Below, piece after piece: positions 34,148 to 45,250 of a stretch of 64,000 nucleotides of DNA. The translations under genes were made by a program, and so were the position numbers. This DNA is from Nematopogon swammerdamellus (taxonomy: Eukaryota; Arthropoda; Insecta; Lepidoptera; Adelidae). The DNA lies in the NCBI GenBank assembly GCA_946902875.1, contig OX336339.1:23653349-23717348 (forward strand). Reading direction: 5' to 3'. Under the pieces are notes generated by a model. It was not told the DNA's origin. It was given only the letters and a program-made list of their open reading frames with translations, and made no database searches. Numbering within the stretch: the first letter of the stretch is position 1; every line of letters begins with the position of its first letter.

Positions 34148-37100
34148 CTCGTCAAAAGAATGTACGAACTAAATAACAATTGTCAAAAAATGTCAGAGAA
34201 TTAAAACTACAGTTAAAAACTAAATTATTTCAGTCACATTAAAAATATAAATTAGAATTAGGTCAAAAATCACAACAATATATAAAATTAAAATAAAAAT
34301 AGAGAGAATTGTAAATGACTAGAAAAGACTAGAGAAATTTATCACAGTCCGTCAGTTTATAGTAACTTTTTACTATTAGCAAATTTTTCACTTTGACCTC
34401 GAATTCGTGATCATTGAGATCACGAATTGCCAGTGGTAGTTTAGTTTAGTACCTATTAAGTATTCCTTAATAGGTATTAATGGTGCCAAATAATTTTTAA
34501 GTGAACGTTCTTTTAATTTGAAAGAGTTGAACAAATATTGTGAAAGAATTTGCGGTTGCCTTTATTTCTACCACGTTCGAAAGCGGATCTTGCATTAAAT
34601 TACAAATGCTAAACCACAGAATAGTTCTTATCTAAAATGTTTTTATCAATCATCAATCAATACTAATAATAAATCTGTAAGGGATGGTCATGGAGTAAGT
34701 TACTTTGTTTTAGGAAATATTGAGTTTGTAGCCTCTATATATGATACTAAAGCTATATTGACGATTTTTAGAAATCTTTTCTGTATGTATGTATGTATGT
34801 ATGTATGTATGTTCCTCCATAACTCCTTAAGCCATCATCCGAATTTGATGAAACTTAGTACAAGCCCATTTTACTATACGGGACACAGGATAGGCTAACT
34901 AAAATTCACTTCCGGCTACGCTAAGATGTGGCTGCCATACAAATCGAATCGAAATAAAAGCGGCGCGGCGCGGCGGCGGCGGTTTGTGGCGGCTAGCTAG
35001 CGGAGGCTGGCGGCGGCGGCGGAGGCGCGGGCGCGCGCGCGGCGCGGGGTGCGGTCTGGCCGAGCGCGGTGTGTGTATGCATTGTCTCGAGCCAGAGGTT
35101 TACTTCATTAGGTATCTATGTGATTAATTTTAGGTGCAAACCAAACAAATTTTAGGTAAAAGTGTTGTTGCAAGTCGATGTTAGCGGATATTTACTTAAC
35201 TGGAGTTCCCATTTGATTTAAGTTATTTGATCGTATGTTTATTATATTGTACGTAGTGTAGTATGCGCGCACTATTAGCGAAAAGATTCTTATTTTTACC
35301 CGACTACGGCGAAGCGAAAATGAGAGTTATGTGTTTGACCGGTATGTATGTATGTATGTATGTATGTATGTATGTATGTATGTATGTATGTATGTATGTA
35401 TGTATGTATGTATGTATGTATGTATGTATGTATGTATGTATGTATGTATGTATGTATGTATGTATGTATGTATGTATGTATGTATGTATGTATGTATGTA
35501 TGTATGTATGTATGTATGTTCATCTGTTCCCTCATACATAACTTCGAAACCACTTATCATAATTTGACAAATTAGGTATCGTTGGATGCGTCTTGACGCT
35601 GGAAAGAGGCTATGTGACGTCCCAAAAAAATGTATATGGCGCCCTCTAAAGGACATAAAGTCATTACCTAAAAAAATTTTTTTTAATGATGCCGTCTTGG
35701 GGATCAAATGAAAGGGCTTAATTAACACATTTCAAAAATTTATATATTGTTAGCTGTTGCTTTCGGATTTACTTGCATGCATCCGATAATTGGGAATAAT
35801 TTCTAAAATCAGGCCTCACTCCGAACCTACCCAAAATACATCCTACTAATATTATAAACGCGAAAGTTTGTGAATGAGTTGCTTTCAGGAAGACGATAAA
35901 CCTACTCAAAGAAAGTAAGTAACTAATGGCGAGGCCGAAGGCCGAGCTGCGTTCGGGAAGACTATAAACCTTCTCGAAGAAAGTAAGTAACAAAAGGCTA
36001 GGCCGAAGGCCGAGCTGCGTTCAGGAAGATCCTAAACCTTCTCGAAGAAACCAAGTAACAAAGGGCGAGGCCGAAGGCCGAGCTGCGTTCAGGAAGAGGA
36101 TAAACCTTCTCGAAGACAGTAAGTAACTATGGGCGAGACCGAAGGCCGAGATGTGTTCAGGAAGAAGATAAACATTTTTGAAGAAAGTAAGTAACAAAGA
36201 AGTTACTTTCTTCAAGAAGATTTATGGTCTTCCTGAACGCAGCTCGGCCTTCGGACTCGCTCACTGTTACTTACATTCTTCGAAAAGGTTATCCTCTTCC
36301 TGAACGAAGCTCGGCCTTCGGCCTCGTCCTTTGTTACTTACTTTCTTTAAGATGGTTTATCCTCTTCCTGAACGCAGCTCGGCCTTCGGCCTCGCCCATA
36401 GTTACTTGTCTTCGAAAAGGTTTATCGTCTTCCTGAACGCAGCTCGGCCTTCGGCCTCGCCCTCTGTAACTTACTTTCTCCGAGAAGGTTTATGGTCTTC
36501 CTGAACGCAGCTCGGCCTTCGGCCTCGCCCTCTGTTACTTTTTTCGGAAAGGTTATCCTCTTCCTGAACGCAGCTCGGCCTTCGGCCTCGCCCATAGTTA
36601 CTTACTGTCTTCTAGAAGGTTTATCGTCTTCCTGAACGCAGCTCGGCCTTCGGCCTCGCCCTTTGTTACATACTTTCTTCGAGAAGTTTTATGGTATTCC
36701 TGAACGCAGCTCGGCCTTCGACCTCGCCCTCTGTTACTTACTTTCTTTGAAAAGGTTATCCTCTTCCTGAACGCAGCTCGGCCTTCGGCCTCGCCCATAG
36801 TTACTTACTGTCTTCGAGAAGTTTTATCGTTTTCCTGAACGCAGCTCGGCCTTCGGCCTCGCCCTCTGTTACATACTTTCTTCGAAAAGGTCACCTTCAT
36901 CCTGAACGCAGCTCGGCCTTCGGCCTCGCCCATAGTTACTTACTGTCTTCGAAAAGGTTTATCGTTTTCCTGAACGCAGCTCGGCCTTCGGCCTCGCCCT
37001 CTGTTACTTACTTTCTTCGAAAAGGTTACCCTTATCCTGAACGCAGCTCGGCCTTCGGCCTCGCCCATAGTTACTTACTGTCTTCCAGAAGGTTTATCGT

Positions 37101-40100
37101 CTTCCTGAACGCAACTCCGCCTTCGGTCTCAAAAAGTTACTCACTTTCTTCGGGACGGTTTATCGTTTAAGTACCTGAATCCAGCTCGCCCTTAGTTCTT
37201 CCTTTGAAATACGAATTTCACGCGAGCGAAGCCGCGGGCAAAAGCTAGTAATGTAATATATAAATTATGCAGATCCTGTTTGAAGAGTGTCCAATATGTA
37301 GTTCAGGGGCGACCGCGTCAGTGCAGCTGGTATTTATTTATTTACTATCTTACTTTCATAGACAATGTTTGTGTCTCTTGATAGACGCGGTGGCGTAGTT
37401 CTAAGCGGCGGGTGGCCGAGTCGTCTGGGTGTCATCGGCTTCTCTTGCGAGAAGTCGAGGTTCGAATGCGGTCGGCGTGTACCAATGACTTTTTTCGGAA
37501 ACCATGTTTTATGTACTAGCTTTTGCCCGCGGCTTCGCTCGCGTGAAATTCGCATCTAAAAAGAAGAAAGTAAGTAAGCCCGCTACCGTACCTTTACTTC
37601 GGCGCGCGGAACAATTCGGTTCGTATGAATAAAGCCACGTTTTAGCGTAAACCGAACTGAATTTTATTTAGTCTATCCTGTGTCACGTGTAGTTAAGTTT
37701 ACTTGCACTAAGTTTAATCGAATTCGGATGATCGGTTTAGGAGTTATAGAGGAACATACATACAGAAGGTTTTCCTAAAAATCCTCAATTTAGTTTTAGT
37801 ATTATTCATAGATTCTACAAACGCAATTTCCCATAAAACAAAGTAACTTACTCCATGACCATCCCTTACAGATTTATTATTAGTAAGTATATTGGTGATA
37901 TATTTTTTACTTATTAAATTTTATTATTTGTTAGTATATCCGCTAGAAACACATTATGTGAACCTTACAAGCGGATTACGGTTCAAAAGTTATAGTTCAT
38001 TAAAAGTAGGTCAGACAAACGAACGGACAGACGGCGTAGGCTTAGTAATAGGATCCGGTACTAATGTGGAACCCTAAAAATGAATCAATAGTATGCAGAG
38101 CGACACTGCTAGTCTAATTCTCAAGTAACACGAGAAACCAGTATTCTCGTTACACTGTAAGGTAGTAACAAATAATTAATGATTGTCCATTTGTTTCTTC
38201 ACTCGCCGGTTATGCTTTGCATATCTTTAAAAGATCTTATCTGCATAACTGAAGTGAGAACCTCATATTGCACGTAGGTATGTATGTAACATTAATCTAT
38301 TTCTAGAATTGTATTTTGTTTACGCCGCCGTCTGTCTGTCCGTCCGTCTGTCCTACTGCTGTATCTTTGGCGCCGTAATAGCTAGCCGGTTGAAATTTTC
38401 ACAGAATATGTGTTATTGTGGCGGATATAACAACAAATAATAAAAAATAGAAAAAGCAAAAAATTAAGGGGCTTCCCATACCGGAAACTTTTTATAATTT
38501 TTTTTTTTTTTGTGTCGCGTAAACCTCGCTGCGCGAGTCCGCCTCGCACTTGGCCGGTTTTATTAATTGTTGGCACAGCCGCTATAATAACAAATATTCT
38601 GTGACAAAAATCAACCGGCTACCTATTACGGTTCAAACGATAATTAGCCCTAGGACGGATAGACAGACAGACAGACAGACGGTGTAGGCTTAGTCGTATA
38701 GATACGGAACCCTAATAAATGAAGCCATCTGCAACCGTGTTCCACGCTACAAGGTCGCACCATAACGTGATCTGATTTAATTTCGCACTGCGTGATATAC
38801 GCACCACTTAGCCGAGGTTAACGACTTGCTTGATCTTTTGCGCACGAGGCGAATTCGGTAGTAGGTAAATCGACAATCGAGTAGGTAAGTACTTCGAATA
38901 ATGTTAATATATTATTAGCATACCTACATAATTTTATTTTCTGTAATTTCCTGTCAATTGCTAAAACTCATTTATATAATATGTAATGTGCATATACAAA
39001 AATGAATTAATATTTTTATTTCAATAATTTTTTTTTATTTAATAACAGGTTTTGCTTATTTGGATGATAATGACTATGTAATAATACGTCCATTTTGATG
39101 TTTTATATAAATAAACAAATATAAATGTACATAGGGAAAAGGCGGTATTTCTTCATTGGGCTTATCATTAGCTTACACAAAATTAAATAAATAAATTCCA
39201 TATAGATGTATTTACATACATAATCGCAATGGAATAATTTGACTCGATTTACGCCCGCGTTGTACAATTTGACTGGTAAGTAGTGAATTGACCAGCGGGT
39301 CGTGCCCGTGCCGACGACATATTGCAATCTTTTGCAATCTGCTGAGTTTGTATCAACAGAGTGTGACTAGTAAAGCGTCTTCTTTCTAGGGGTTGAACCC
39401 TTACTTCTCAGGTTGACTCAGCCCATATCGGATTAAATAAAAAAAAACAATTCCGAGAAGGTGTCAACCGGAGACTTCCCTCGAGAAGAGATACTTTCCC
39501 TTGAGACTTCCCGGAGATTGCTGACTAATGCTGGACTAGAGGATGCGGCCATCTTACATTCAATACGGTGGTACAAACTGAGTCGGCCACAATTTGACCA
39601 TACCACCTAGTAAGGGGCGAGGGACCTACGTATCTATCTATATTAAAGTGGGCTTTAAAATTAAGAAACTTTGAATTTCGCTCGTAAATAGTATGATTTA
39701 TTTCTCATGCAACATTTTTTTTTAATATATCGCTATTGAAAATTAAATATTTACATTTTAACTCAATTAAAATGCATAGTGCCGATATTGCAGCATTAGT
39801 TATAATGAAACCGTCGACGCAGAGTTCACACTTAACCATAGCTTCTTTTTTTTCAATTCGAAGAAAACATCAACATTTGCAAAACCAGACCAGTTGCACA
39901 ATTAAGGTTAAGTCGGAGCTATCAATCTCCTTAACTCTGGTCACATCAGGCTGTATACAATTATGTCATTTCTGTGATAAATTATAGGAAGAATGCCGGT
40001 GAACCCTGATATTTGACTGCAGCAATTTAATGCATTTTTTGTTTATTGTTTGACCTTCCCACGCCTTTGATCCGCGCCGCACCTACCGCCCGCCCGGTTT

Positions 40101-43100
40101 GCTGCATATGCCCCTCCCGCCCAATTTCGCAATATTCAAACCCACATTTATTACTTTCGTTGCAAAATTTATAGGATTCAAGTATATACAATAAATTATT
40201 GAGTTATTTCCGTAACTTAGCTCGTCGTGGAGCATAGTTCTGTATAATTTCATCTATAGGTCACGACGTCCTACGCTTGGATACGTCGAAAATTCCGTCA
40301 GCTCTAATTCAATGCGCGGAAGAACTGGCAACAACAACAACAAACTTCGCAAGTTTTTTAATGCAAACTGGCACGGTTCGCTGCATCACCCAGGTATGTA
40401 CAACATAATGTGATGTCAGCCCGTTACACCTTGGTGAACGAGGTGCCATGTTAGTCCTTACCTTTGGTCATTCCGGTTATACAGAACTGGACGGAAAATA
40501 CGAATTACTTACCTACATGGCCGCTTCGACCGACCTTTAATTAAGTGCGGTGGTACCAATCCGTGCGGATTAAACCGTACCACCTAGTAAGGTAAGAAGG
40601 GAATGGACCAACAGTTTTACGAGGAGTTCGAACCACGGTCAGCCTCCAACGGTCGCACGGTCACCCATCCAAGTTCTGACCTCGCCCAGGTGTGATTAAG
40701 ATTACGAACGACAGTACGACCGATCGCACAACTCAGCTACCGAGAATGACAAAATTTAAAATGTTTTGTTAGGACTTTGTATTACAGTTACAAACATGAA
40801 CCCATACGGCCTCACTCACTCTATGTACTTCCGCGCGCTAACTACCTACCGCCAGACGTGCCGCCGCCGGCGGTCTATTTTAGTGGAAATTCGTCAGCCG
40901 CGCGAAGTATACATAGACGCTCGCCCACGCAAATACGCGCAGCTGCAAAGCAATAGCCACTTTACACTCGATCGATAAGGTACATTTTCGCACGCAGCGA
41001 TTGGCGACCTGAAGCAGTAGGCTATTAAAGCCCGAAGGTAGGAACATTTTCTATGGAGTGATTTATCTGTTACGAAGTAACTATTAAGTAATCTGTGCCC
41101 ATACTACCGCTCACAAGAACATTATTATTTACAGCATAATACACGTGAATACTTATGAATCTGAGCACTCCGCCTACCCACATATCCCATCTGCATATGC
41201 TGTAATCATCCTTAGCTATGCGAGGAAACGTTAGTGAAAACCAAATGTGATTGAGTAATTCCCGACCTATAAGTGAACTTTAGAATCGACGACGCGACTT
41301 TGCGTCGTCGCGTCGGTCGTTTACTATTTTACGCCTTAATAATTGTGTAGGTAGGACCTATTGTCCAATATTCACTTTCAGCGACGACTTTTTGCAAACA
41401 TTATTGCTTTTTTTGAAGTGAAAACTTCTTTAGCGGCGCTTGGCACTTTTTTAGGTGGGTAAAAAATGTTAGACTCGCGACAGATCTCGAAAAGCGACAG
41501 ATTTATTTTTATTATTTAAAATGCAACCTTAAGTCATTGCATTAAGGGTTAAGTTACGATGGCTCGGGATCAATTCTGTTCGTCTCTCAGTGACGGTAAC
41601 GCCGAAACCGAATCAAGGGAATCCGATATTCGGTCGTTTATGTGATTTCGTGGCTCAATGGTAGAATGTAGGATTTGTATTTTTTGACCATGTGTTCGAA
41701 TCCCTCAAATTTTTTTTTTGTTTTTTTTCTTTTGTTTTCTTTTTTAAGAAATGTTACGGTGTTTAAATGTTTTTAGGGTGTTTAGTTTTTTTATAACCAC
41801 CTAAGAATTATTTTCGGAAATACAAAAAGTTTTCACTTCTGCCGGCACTCCCGGAGTGCAACTGTGGCTTTTTTATAGTAAACGCGACATGTGGCGCCGA
41901 GCCACCCAAAAGGTTAGACGCCGCATGCGACGCCCATGGACATTCGGTCGCACGCGGTGGCTGCGAGTGCCATGCCGGTCTGACAGGTGAAGGTAATTTT
42001 ACTTTTAAAGTCAAACTCAATAAAAACAAAAAAAAGACAAAAATACAGTCGAATTGAGAACCTCCTCCTTTTTTGAAGTCGATTAAAAACTCAATAATGT
42101 GTCTGAATTCAAAGTAGATCACAAAATTTAAAACACCACACAATTTATAAACAAAATATTAATTTTACACTTATAACACATATTGTTTACGTCTTAAAAG
42201 AATGCTGGAAAGCCCATGAAAATGTATTTAATTTAAATTACAAATATACATGCGATCACCAAATCAAAGACAGATTATGAATGAAACATTATTGCTCGAA
42301 TGTTTTTTTTACATTTGTGCACAAGCGCGTTTCACCTCCCCGAAGTGAAACTCAAGTTATTTTATTATTATAAGGTATGGTAAATACAGGTACAATAAGC
42401 AAGAGTACCTAAAAATGTCACCGGTGCTGTTGAAATGAGGCTGCAGTTACGAAATAATTTGCAGGCGAAACATGAGATGAGCATTTACGCATACGCGTGA
42501 CCGAGTTTTAAAGAGGAGTAAGTATGTGCACTGTACAATAATAATTATGGCGACGACTGTCGCATTGAAACTCCCGTACTGTTTTGTTTTAAAACAAGGA
42601 GATGTTATAGGTACGAAGAACACGATTCTTTACCTTGGTACCATTAGACAGGTACCATTGATGGTACGGTGGCAATTTCTTTTTGACGTGGTACAATCAT
42701 GAGCCTTAGCGATTGCTCCATGATATATTTTTAAAGTTAAAATTTTATTTATTCAATGTTATCAAATAATTGCGTTGGTTAGATTTCTAGTAAGCATATA
42801 ATATTTTGGACTATTATTTTTCTTAGTGTTATGGTGTTACAGATAAATTCAAATTTTGAATAAGTATCCCCATGTTTTAATGTATTTCACGAATACGTTT
42901 TTTTTGTAACATCTTTCACGACCTCTACAACCCAAATACATAATATTATGTAAAGTGAAGTAAGTCACAGGCGACATTGAAATGGCGGTCGAAATGATGA
43001 TGAATGGAGCTCATAGAAAATAGCACAATGCCTTTTGGCAAGCCTTCCAAGCATTTAGCTTTAAAATGAAAATAGATTTCAATCGAAAAACATCAATAAT

Positions 43101-43563
43101 GAAGGGTGAAATAAAAATATTATGACATCTTTGTTAAATACAATACTATGTTATAACAATGAAGGTATTTTAGCTTGTAATTATTTTTTTTTTTTTTTTC
43201 AATTTTATGACATAGCTGCGGAACCCTCTGAATAATTTATTTTAAAGATTATTATGTTGACATTGGCCGTTATTATTCTCACAGAATTTTGCAATACCAA
43301 CGAAATCCAACTCCGGATTATTTGTTGAATTTGTTCCAAAAACAACCCTTATCAGTTCACTTTAAAAAATGTATTCGTTTAGTTCACTGTTCACCACTTA
43401 AATGTTTTATATATTTTAATTTTCGAATGTTCAAAAGAATTAGTGCAAAATATCAAGTTTGCGACACCACCACCGAATTAGTTGTATAGTTGGAAGTGAT
43501 GTTGATACCTTCATGTTTGCAGGATGCACTGATACACCGTTGGACAAGGAGTGCGGTTATATA
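26959..43563 (-). CDS. Gene C: small secreted glycine-rich protein, complete, with very long introns
   Basis: Same design as gene B: Met-Lys exon 1 at 43530-43509, exon 2 at 32471-32321, exon 3 at 27195-27005. Intron 1 is about 11 kb and intron 2 about 5.1 kb, both inflated by repeats; intron 1 holds the Helitron-borne minisatellite. Phases match, and the predicted precursor is about 115 residues with the signal peptide MKVLICLAVIVAAVSA and GGYGGGH repeats, ending SGWW. A possible extra 27-nt exon in intron 2 would add nine residues in frame. The function is not recognisable beyond glycine-rich secreted structural protein. Confidence 0.75.
27005..27195 (-). CDS. Gene C exon 3 (terminal Gly-rich exon)
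   Basis: Acceptor TTCTCACAG ends at 27196. Gly completed by the first two bases, then 62 codons to TAG at 27007-27005: GGHGGYGGGFGRSYGGGHG, GYGGGHGYSGGHG blocks, and a GSGWRSSGWW end. The 28-residue shortfall against gene B is in repeat number. Confidence 0.8.
27720..27900. other. Conserved intron 2 segment of gene C
   Basis: 'cagtgagtcactggcgaaac' followed by GAGA-rich sequence; also at 2165-2300 (gene A), 15215-15345 (gene B) and reversed at 60590-60670. Confidence 0.5.
28308..28507 (-). mobile_element. SINE S1, truncated
   Basis: Tail and part of the body in gene C intron 2's neighbourhood. Confidence 0.55.
28597..28881 (+). mobile_element. Helitron-like element, third subfamily
   Basis: 'ataaagggggaacatgtctg' to 'gaagccgcgggtaaatgcta'. 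Confidence 0.45.
28885..29640. other. AT-rich intron sequence
   Basis: Within gene C intron 2. No gene, RNA or repeat family recognised. Confidence 0.4.
29680..30820. repeat. Segment bounded by direct repeats
   Basis: 'cagccccgaaaaa' blocks with flanks at 29688-29750 and 30755-30820 are about 80% alike over 65 bases and about 1.07 kb apart. Small ORFs between them (30293-30699) match nothing known to me. Confidence 0.35.
29809..29931 (-). mobile_element. SINE S1, short fragment
   Basis: Only the tail 'tatggaaactgacacgg' and about 100 bases remain. Confidence 0.5.
30954..30980 (-). CDS. Candidate 27-nt cassette microexon in gene C intron 2
   Basis: On the minus strand, TTTGTTCCAG is followed by 27 nt and then GTGAGTAACT, a near-consensus acceptor and donor. 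In phase 1 it would insert about nine residues reading IRIISSGY plus Gly, with no stop, and keep the frame between exons 2 and 3. No homologous piece is seen in gene B. This rests on splice-site appearance and phase only and may be chance. Confidence 0.25.
31155..31307 (-). repeat. Repeat P, reverse
   Basis: Reverse copy ending 'ttttacgtcggggt'; in gene C intron 2. Confidence 0.5.
31310..32160. other. AT-rich intron sequence
   Basis: Within gene C intron 2; very A/T-rich from 31600. Nothing recognised. Confidence 0.4.
32196..32231 (+). repeat. (AATA)n microsatellite
   Basis: About nine units, just 3' of gene C exon 2. Confidence 0.7.
32321..32471 (-). CDS. Gene C exon 2
   Basis: TTACAG acceptor at 32477-32472; donor GTATGTCG from 32320. 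151 nt, phase 0 in and 1 out. Codes VLICLAVIVAAVSAGN, LGYYGGGG, then GGYGGG/GGHYGG repeats ending GHGHG. No second exon copy lies beside it; an (AATA)n tract follows about 100 bases downstream. Confidence 0.8.
32697..32834 (-). mobile_element. SINE S2 head (tRNA-Ser-like)
   Basis: Reverse strand reads 'gcgggtggccgagtggtttg', then B box 'ggttcgaatccgg'. No acceptor stem pairing, so not a tRNA gene. Confidence 0.55.
33460..33898 (-). repeat. Dispersed repeat R ending in a four-copy array of its terminal 53 bp
   Basis: 'gtggtgcggaaa...cttggccggttttttt' units begin at 33686, 33739, 33793 and 33846. Confidence 0.65.
34667..34960 (+). mobile_element. Helitron-like element, truncated at a GC-rich block
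   Basis: 5' end and body present; the 3' end is replaced by the CpG-rich block at 34962-35070. Confidence 0.5.
34962..35070. other. CpG-rich block
   Basis: About 100 bases made almost only of G and C (GGC/GCG runs) in AT-rich DNA; no ORF of note. Confidence 0.6.
35341..35519 (+). repeat. (TATG)n microsatellite, about 44 units
   Basis: Uninterrupted; produces false MYVC and HTYI frames on both strands. Confidence 0.85.
35838..37249 (+). mobile_element. Helitron-like element carrying a large 67-bp minisatellite
   Basis: Left end 'cctactaatattataaacgc' and right end 'gccgcgggcaaaagctagta' are the typical lepidopteran Helitron-like termini. The interior is about 20 units of roughly 67 bp. About five units (35885-36195) are in one orientation and about 15 (36200-37190) in the other. 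Each has 'ctcggccttcggcctcg', a near-perfect hairpin, and a 'gttacttactttcttcga' spacer. Confidence 0.62.
37404..37513 (+). mobile_element. SINE S2 head (tRNA-Ser-like)
   Basis: 'gcggcgggtggccgagtcgt' and 'ggttcgaatgcggtcgg'; cut by a Helitron-like element at about 37514. Confidence 0.5.
37514..37888 (-). mobile_element. Helitron-like element, full length
   Basis: Reverse copy from 'actagcttttgcccgcggct' to 'cttacagatttattattagt'. Confidence 0.55.
38322..38562 (-). repeat. Dispersed repeat R
   Basis: Reverse copy; a decayed plus copy follows at about 38570-38715. Confidence 0.5.
38720..39450. other. AT-rich intron sequence
   Basis: Within gene C intron 1. 38705-38840 resembles 17065-17180 (the piece before the S1 SINE in gene B); nothing else seen. 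Confidence 0.35.
39455..39625 (-). mobile_element. SINE S2, degraded
   Basis: Retains 'ctggactagaggatgcggc' and 'taccacctagtaaggggc'. Confidence 0.45.
39630..40360. other. Unassigned intron sequence
   Basis: An 83-codon ORF (39736-39987) has no recognisable motif and is probably chance. Confidence 0.35.
40362..40752 (-). mobile_element. SINE S1, full length but diverged
   Basis: Body and 5S-tRNA head both present with many substitutions; an old copy. Confidence 0.6.
40780..41100 (+). repeat. GC-rich repeat Q
   Basis: 'ctcactctatgtacttccgc', 'gccgcgcgaagtatacatag', 'gtacattttcgcacgcagcg' and 'gtaactattaagtaatctgt'. Copies at 50545-50990 (two in tandem) and, diverged, at 48975-49165. Confidence 0.55.
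41880..41995 (-). repeat. Jockey-like LINE tail fragment
   Basis: Reverse of the tail at 61415-61490: 'gacaggccggcatggca'-like sequence and 'gtccatgggcgtcg'. Confidence 0.45.
41996..42960. other. Unassigned intron sequence
   Basis: Apart from a short repeat at 42045-42080 ('aacctcctcctttttt', also at 7890-7920) nothing is recognised. Confidence 0.35.
43509..43530 (-). CDS. Gene C exon 1 (5' UTR plus Met-Lys)
   Basis: ATG AAG at 43514-43509, donor GTATCAAC from 43508. It sits in a block strongly conserved with 5230-5470 and 18000-18240. Confidence 0.72.
43528..43563 (-). promoter_or_regulatory. Gene C core promoter
   Basis: TATATAA at 43563-43557 and TCAGT at 43532-43528 on the minus strand; the upstream conserved block extends to about 43660. 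Confidence 0.73.
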
Positions 43564-44250
43564 GCTAGCTTCTAGCAGAGAAGAGGTGGTCCCCGTCGCC
43601 GCCGTCGCACCACCAAACGTGTCCTTCTGTCACTCGCGGGATCGCTATGAGAGCCTGACTCACTCGCTAATATGAAGCCACGACTGAGACAGGAGCAAAG
43701 AAAATTAAATTAACTCGACACCGCACCGTCATGACAAAAATTACCTATGTGTGATCTACGATCAATAACTACACCATGTTCTGATCACATCCATTTTTTT
43801 CCATAAAAAAAAGCGCGCGAGTTCGACTCGCACTTGGCCAGTTTTTTATACAAGGCATGACATGGAGCAACTTTCCACCCATTATCCAATGCTAACGGTG
43901 CCCCATTATTACTAACTCCGCACCGCATAGACAAGTGGGGAGATTATTTATTCGGGTCAAAATCGGCCTTGCTCTTTCATGTGAATAGTTTACTAAACCT
44001 ATTGGTATCTGTCAAAATAGGTTATTTCTTATAATGTGAGGTGAGTTCTATCCAGACTTGTTACGCACAATGCGTGTGCGCTGTCTGGATTTCTTAAGAG
44101 TTATTATTATTGCATATCACCTGCCAGGCGTGCCCCAGTGCGCTTCTGAAGGTTTTACAAATTTATTGGAAAATAAAAAACGTTTTATTACATAAATGAA
44201 TTTTGAGGTTTTGTGAAATATTTTTCGTTTTATATATATTTTTTTTTATG

Positions 44251-44642
44251 TTATCCGGTATGGGTGGCTGAGTTGGAGGGGCTAAAGCGCATGCTCCGAC
44301 CAGCCAATATCACCTCCGAGAAGGTAGGTGCCATACCGGAGACTTCCCTGGATTGCTGGCTATACTGGACTAGAGGAGAACACAACCGAGGCTGCTATGC
44401 GGCCATCTTACATCCAGTACGGTGGTATCAACCCAGTCGGCTACAATTTGAGCTTACCACCTAGTAAGGGGCAAGGAAAGGGATCTATAGTTTTACACCG
44501 GTTCCGAACGGTGAAGCAGCAGGTGTAGGTATGCACGTACATTTTTTCGTCAGAAAAAACTCATTGGTACACGCCGACGGAATTCGAACCGCGGACCTCT
44601 CACGTGAGAAGCCGATGCCCAAACCGCTCGGCCACCCGCCGC
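44251..44642 (-). mobile_element. SINE S2, full length
   Basis: Tail at the left, tRNA-Ser-like head at 44562-44642 in reverse. About 390 bp, matching 51757-52161. Confidence 0.65.
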
Positions 44643-44699
44643 AGACTATCTATTGACTGCGCTTAGACTTGCGTGATTTCCTTTACTCACGCAGGCTAT

Positions 44700-45250
44700 G
44701 CTGAAGGAAGGAAAATGCGAACAGGTTATACTGTACCACCTAGTACGGCGGGATAAGAGACAAACAATTTTAGGTGTAATGCGAACCACGGCCAGCTTAG
44801 GTCCGACACGACGGTCACCCATCCAGATGTGCTTAATATAGAGAATCGAACGCAGATGAATAGCTCCAGCTGTTGGCATTCGCCAAACCCGCCATACTCT
44901 CGCGGAACACCCCTTTGTAGTCGACAGAAGAGTTCCTCGAACTGGACGATTCTCTAAATCGTTCTTGCGTCGCACTGCAATTGTGTGGAATATACTTCCG
45001 GAAAATATCTTTCTCTACTCTAAATTCCGTGCTAAAAGACGACAGGATAGCCACCTCTCACCTTGACACGGTCCTTCCATCCGGTCATGCAGCAGATGGG
45101 TCTTCGTGTCTTACTTGCTGCTCGATATTTATCTTGTCCGAATACTTTGCTGAACGTGGTGGATCGGCATTGTTCTGTAATTTACAAGAGTGCTAGCAGC
45201 ACAACATCGATTACTCTGCTTACCCCGATTGTCGGGATACAGCGTGTGAT
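44700..45250. repeat. Composite repeat block, related to 23700-23935 and 48265-48520
   Basis: 'gcgaaccacggccagctt' to 'gaatcgaacgcagatg' parallels 23720-23800; 45055-45245 parallels 48340-48520. Reading frames here are repeat shadows. Confidence 0.35.

Noticed and set aside
35263..35728. MYVC and HTYI repeat proteins on both strands
   Set aside because: Artefacts of the (TATG)n tract; all three frames are open because the unit has no stop in them.
36021..36798. Frames with repeated RPSASP or AEGRAAFRK
   Set aside because: Translations of the 67-bp minisatellite; the unit length does not keep one frame.
35838..37249. CRISPR array
   Set aside because: Units are contiguous with no unique spacers, the orientation flips, and the DNA is animal nuclear.
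41646..41711. Possible tRNA gene ('cgtggctcaatggtagaatg ... gttcgaatccc')
   Set aside because: B box present but T and acceptor stems pair poorly; more likely a tRNA-derived repeat or pseudogene.
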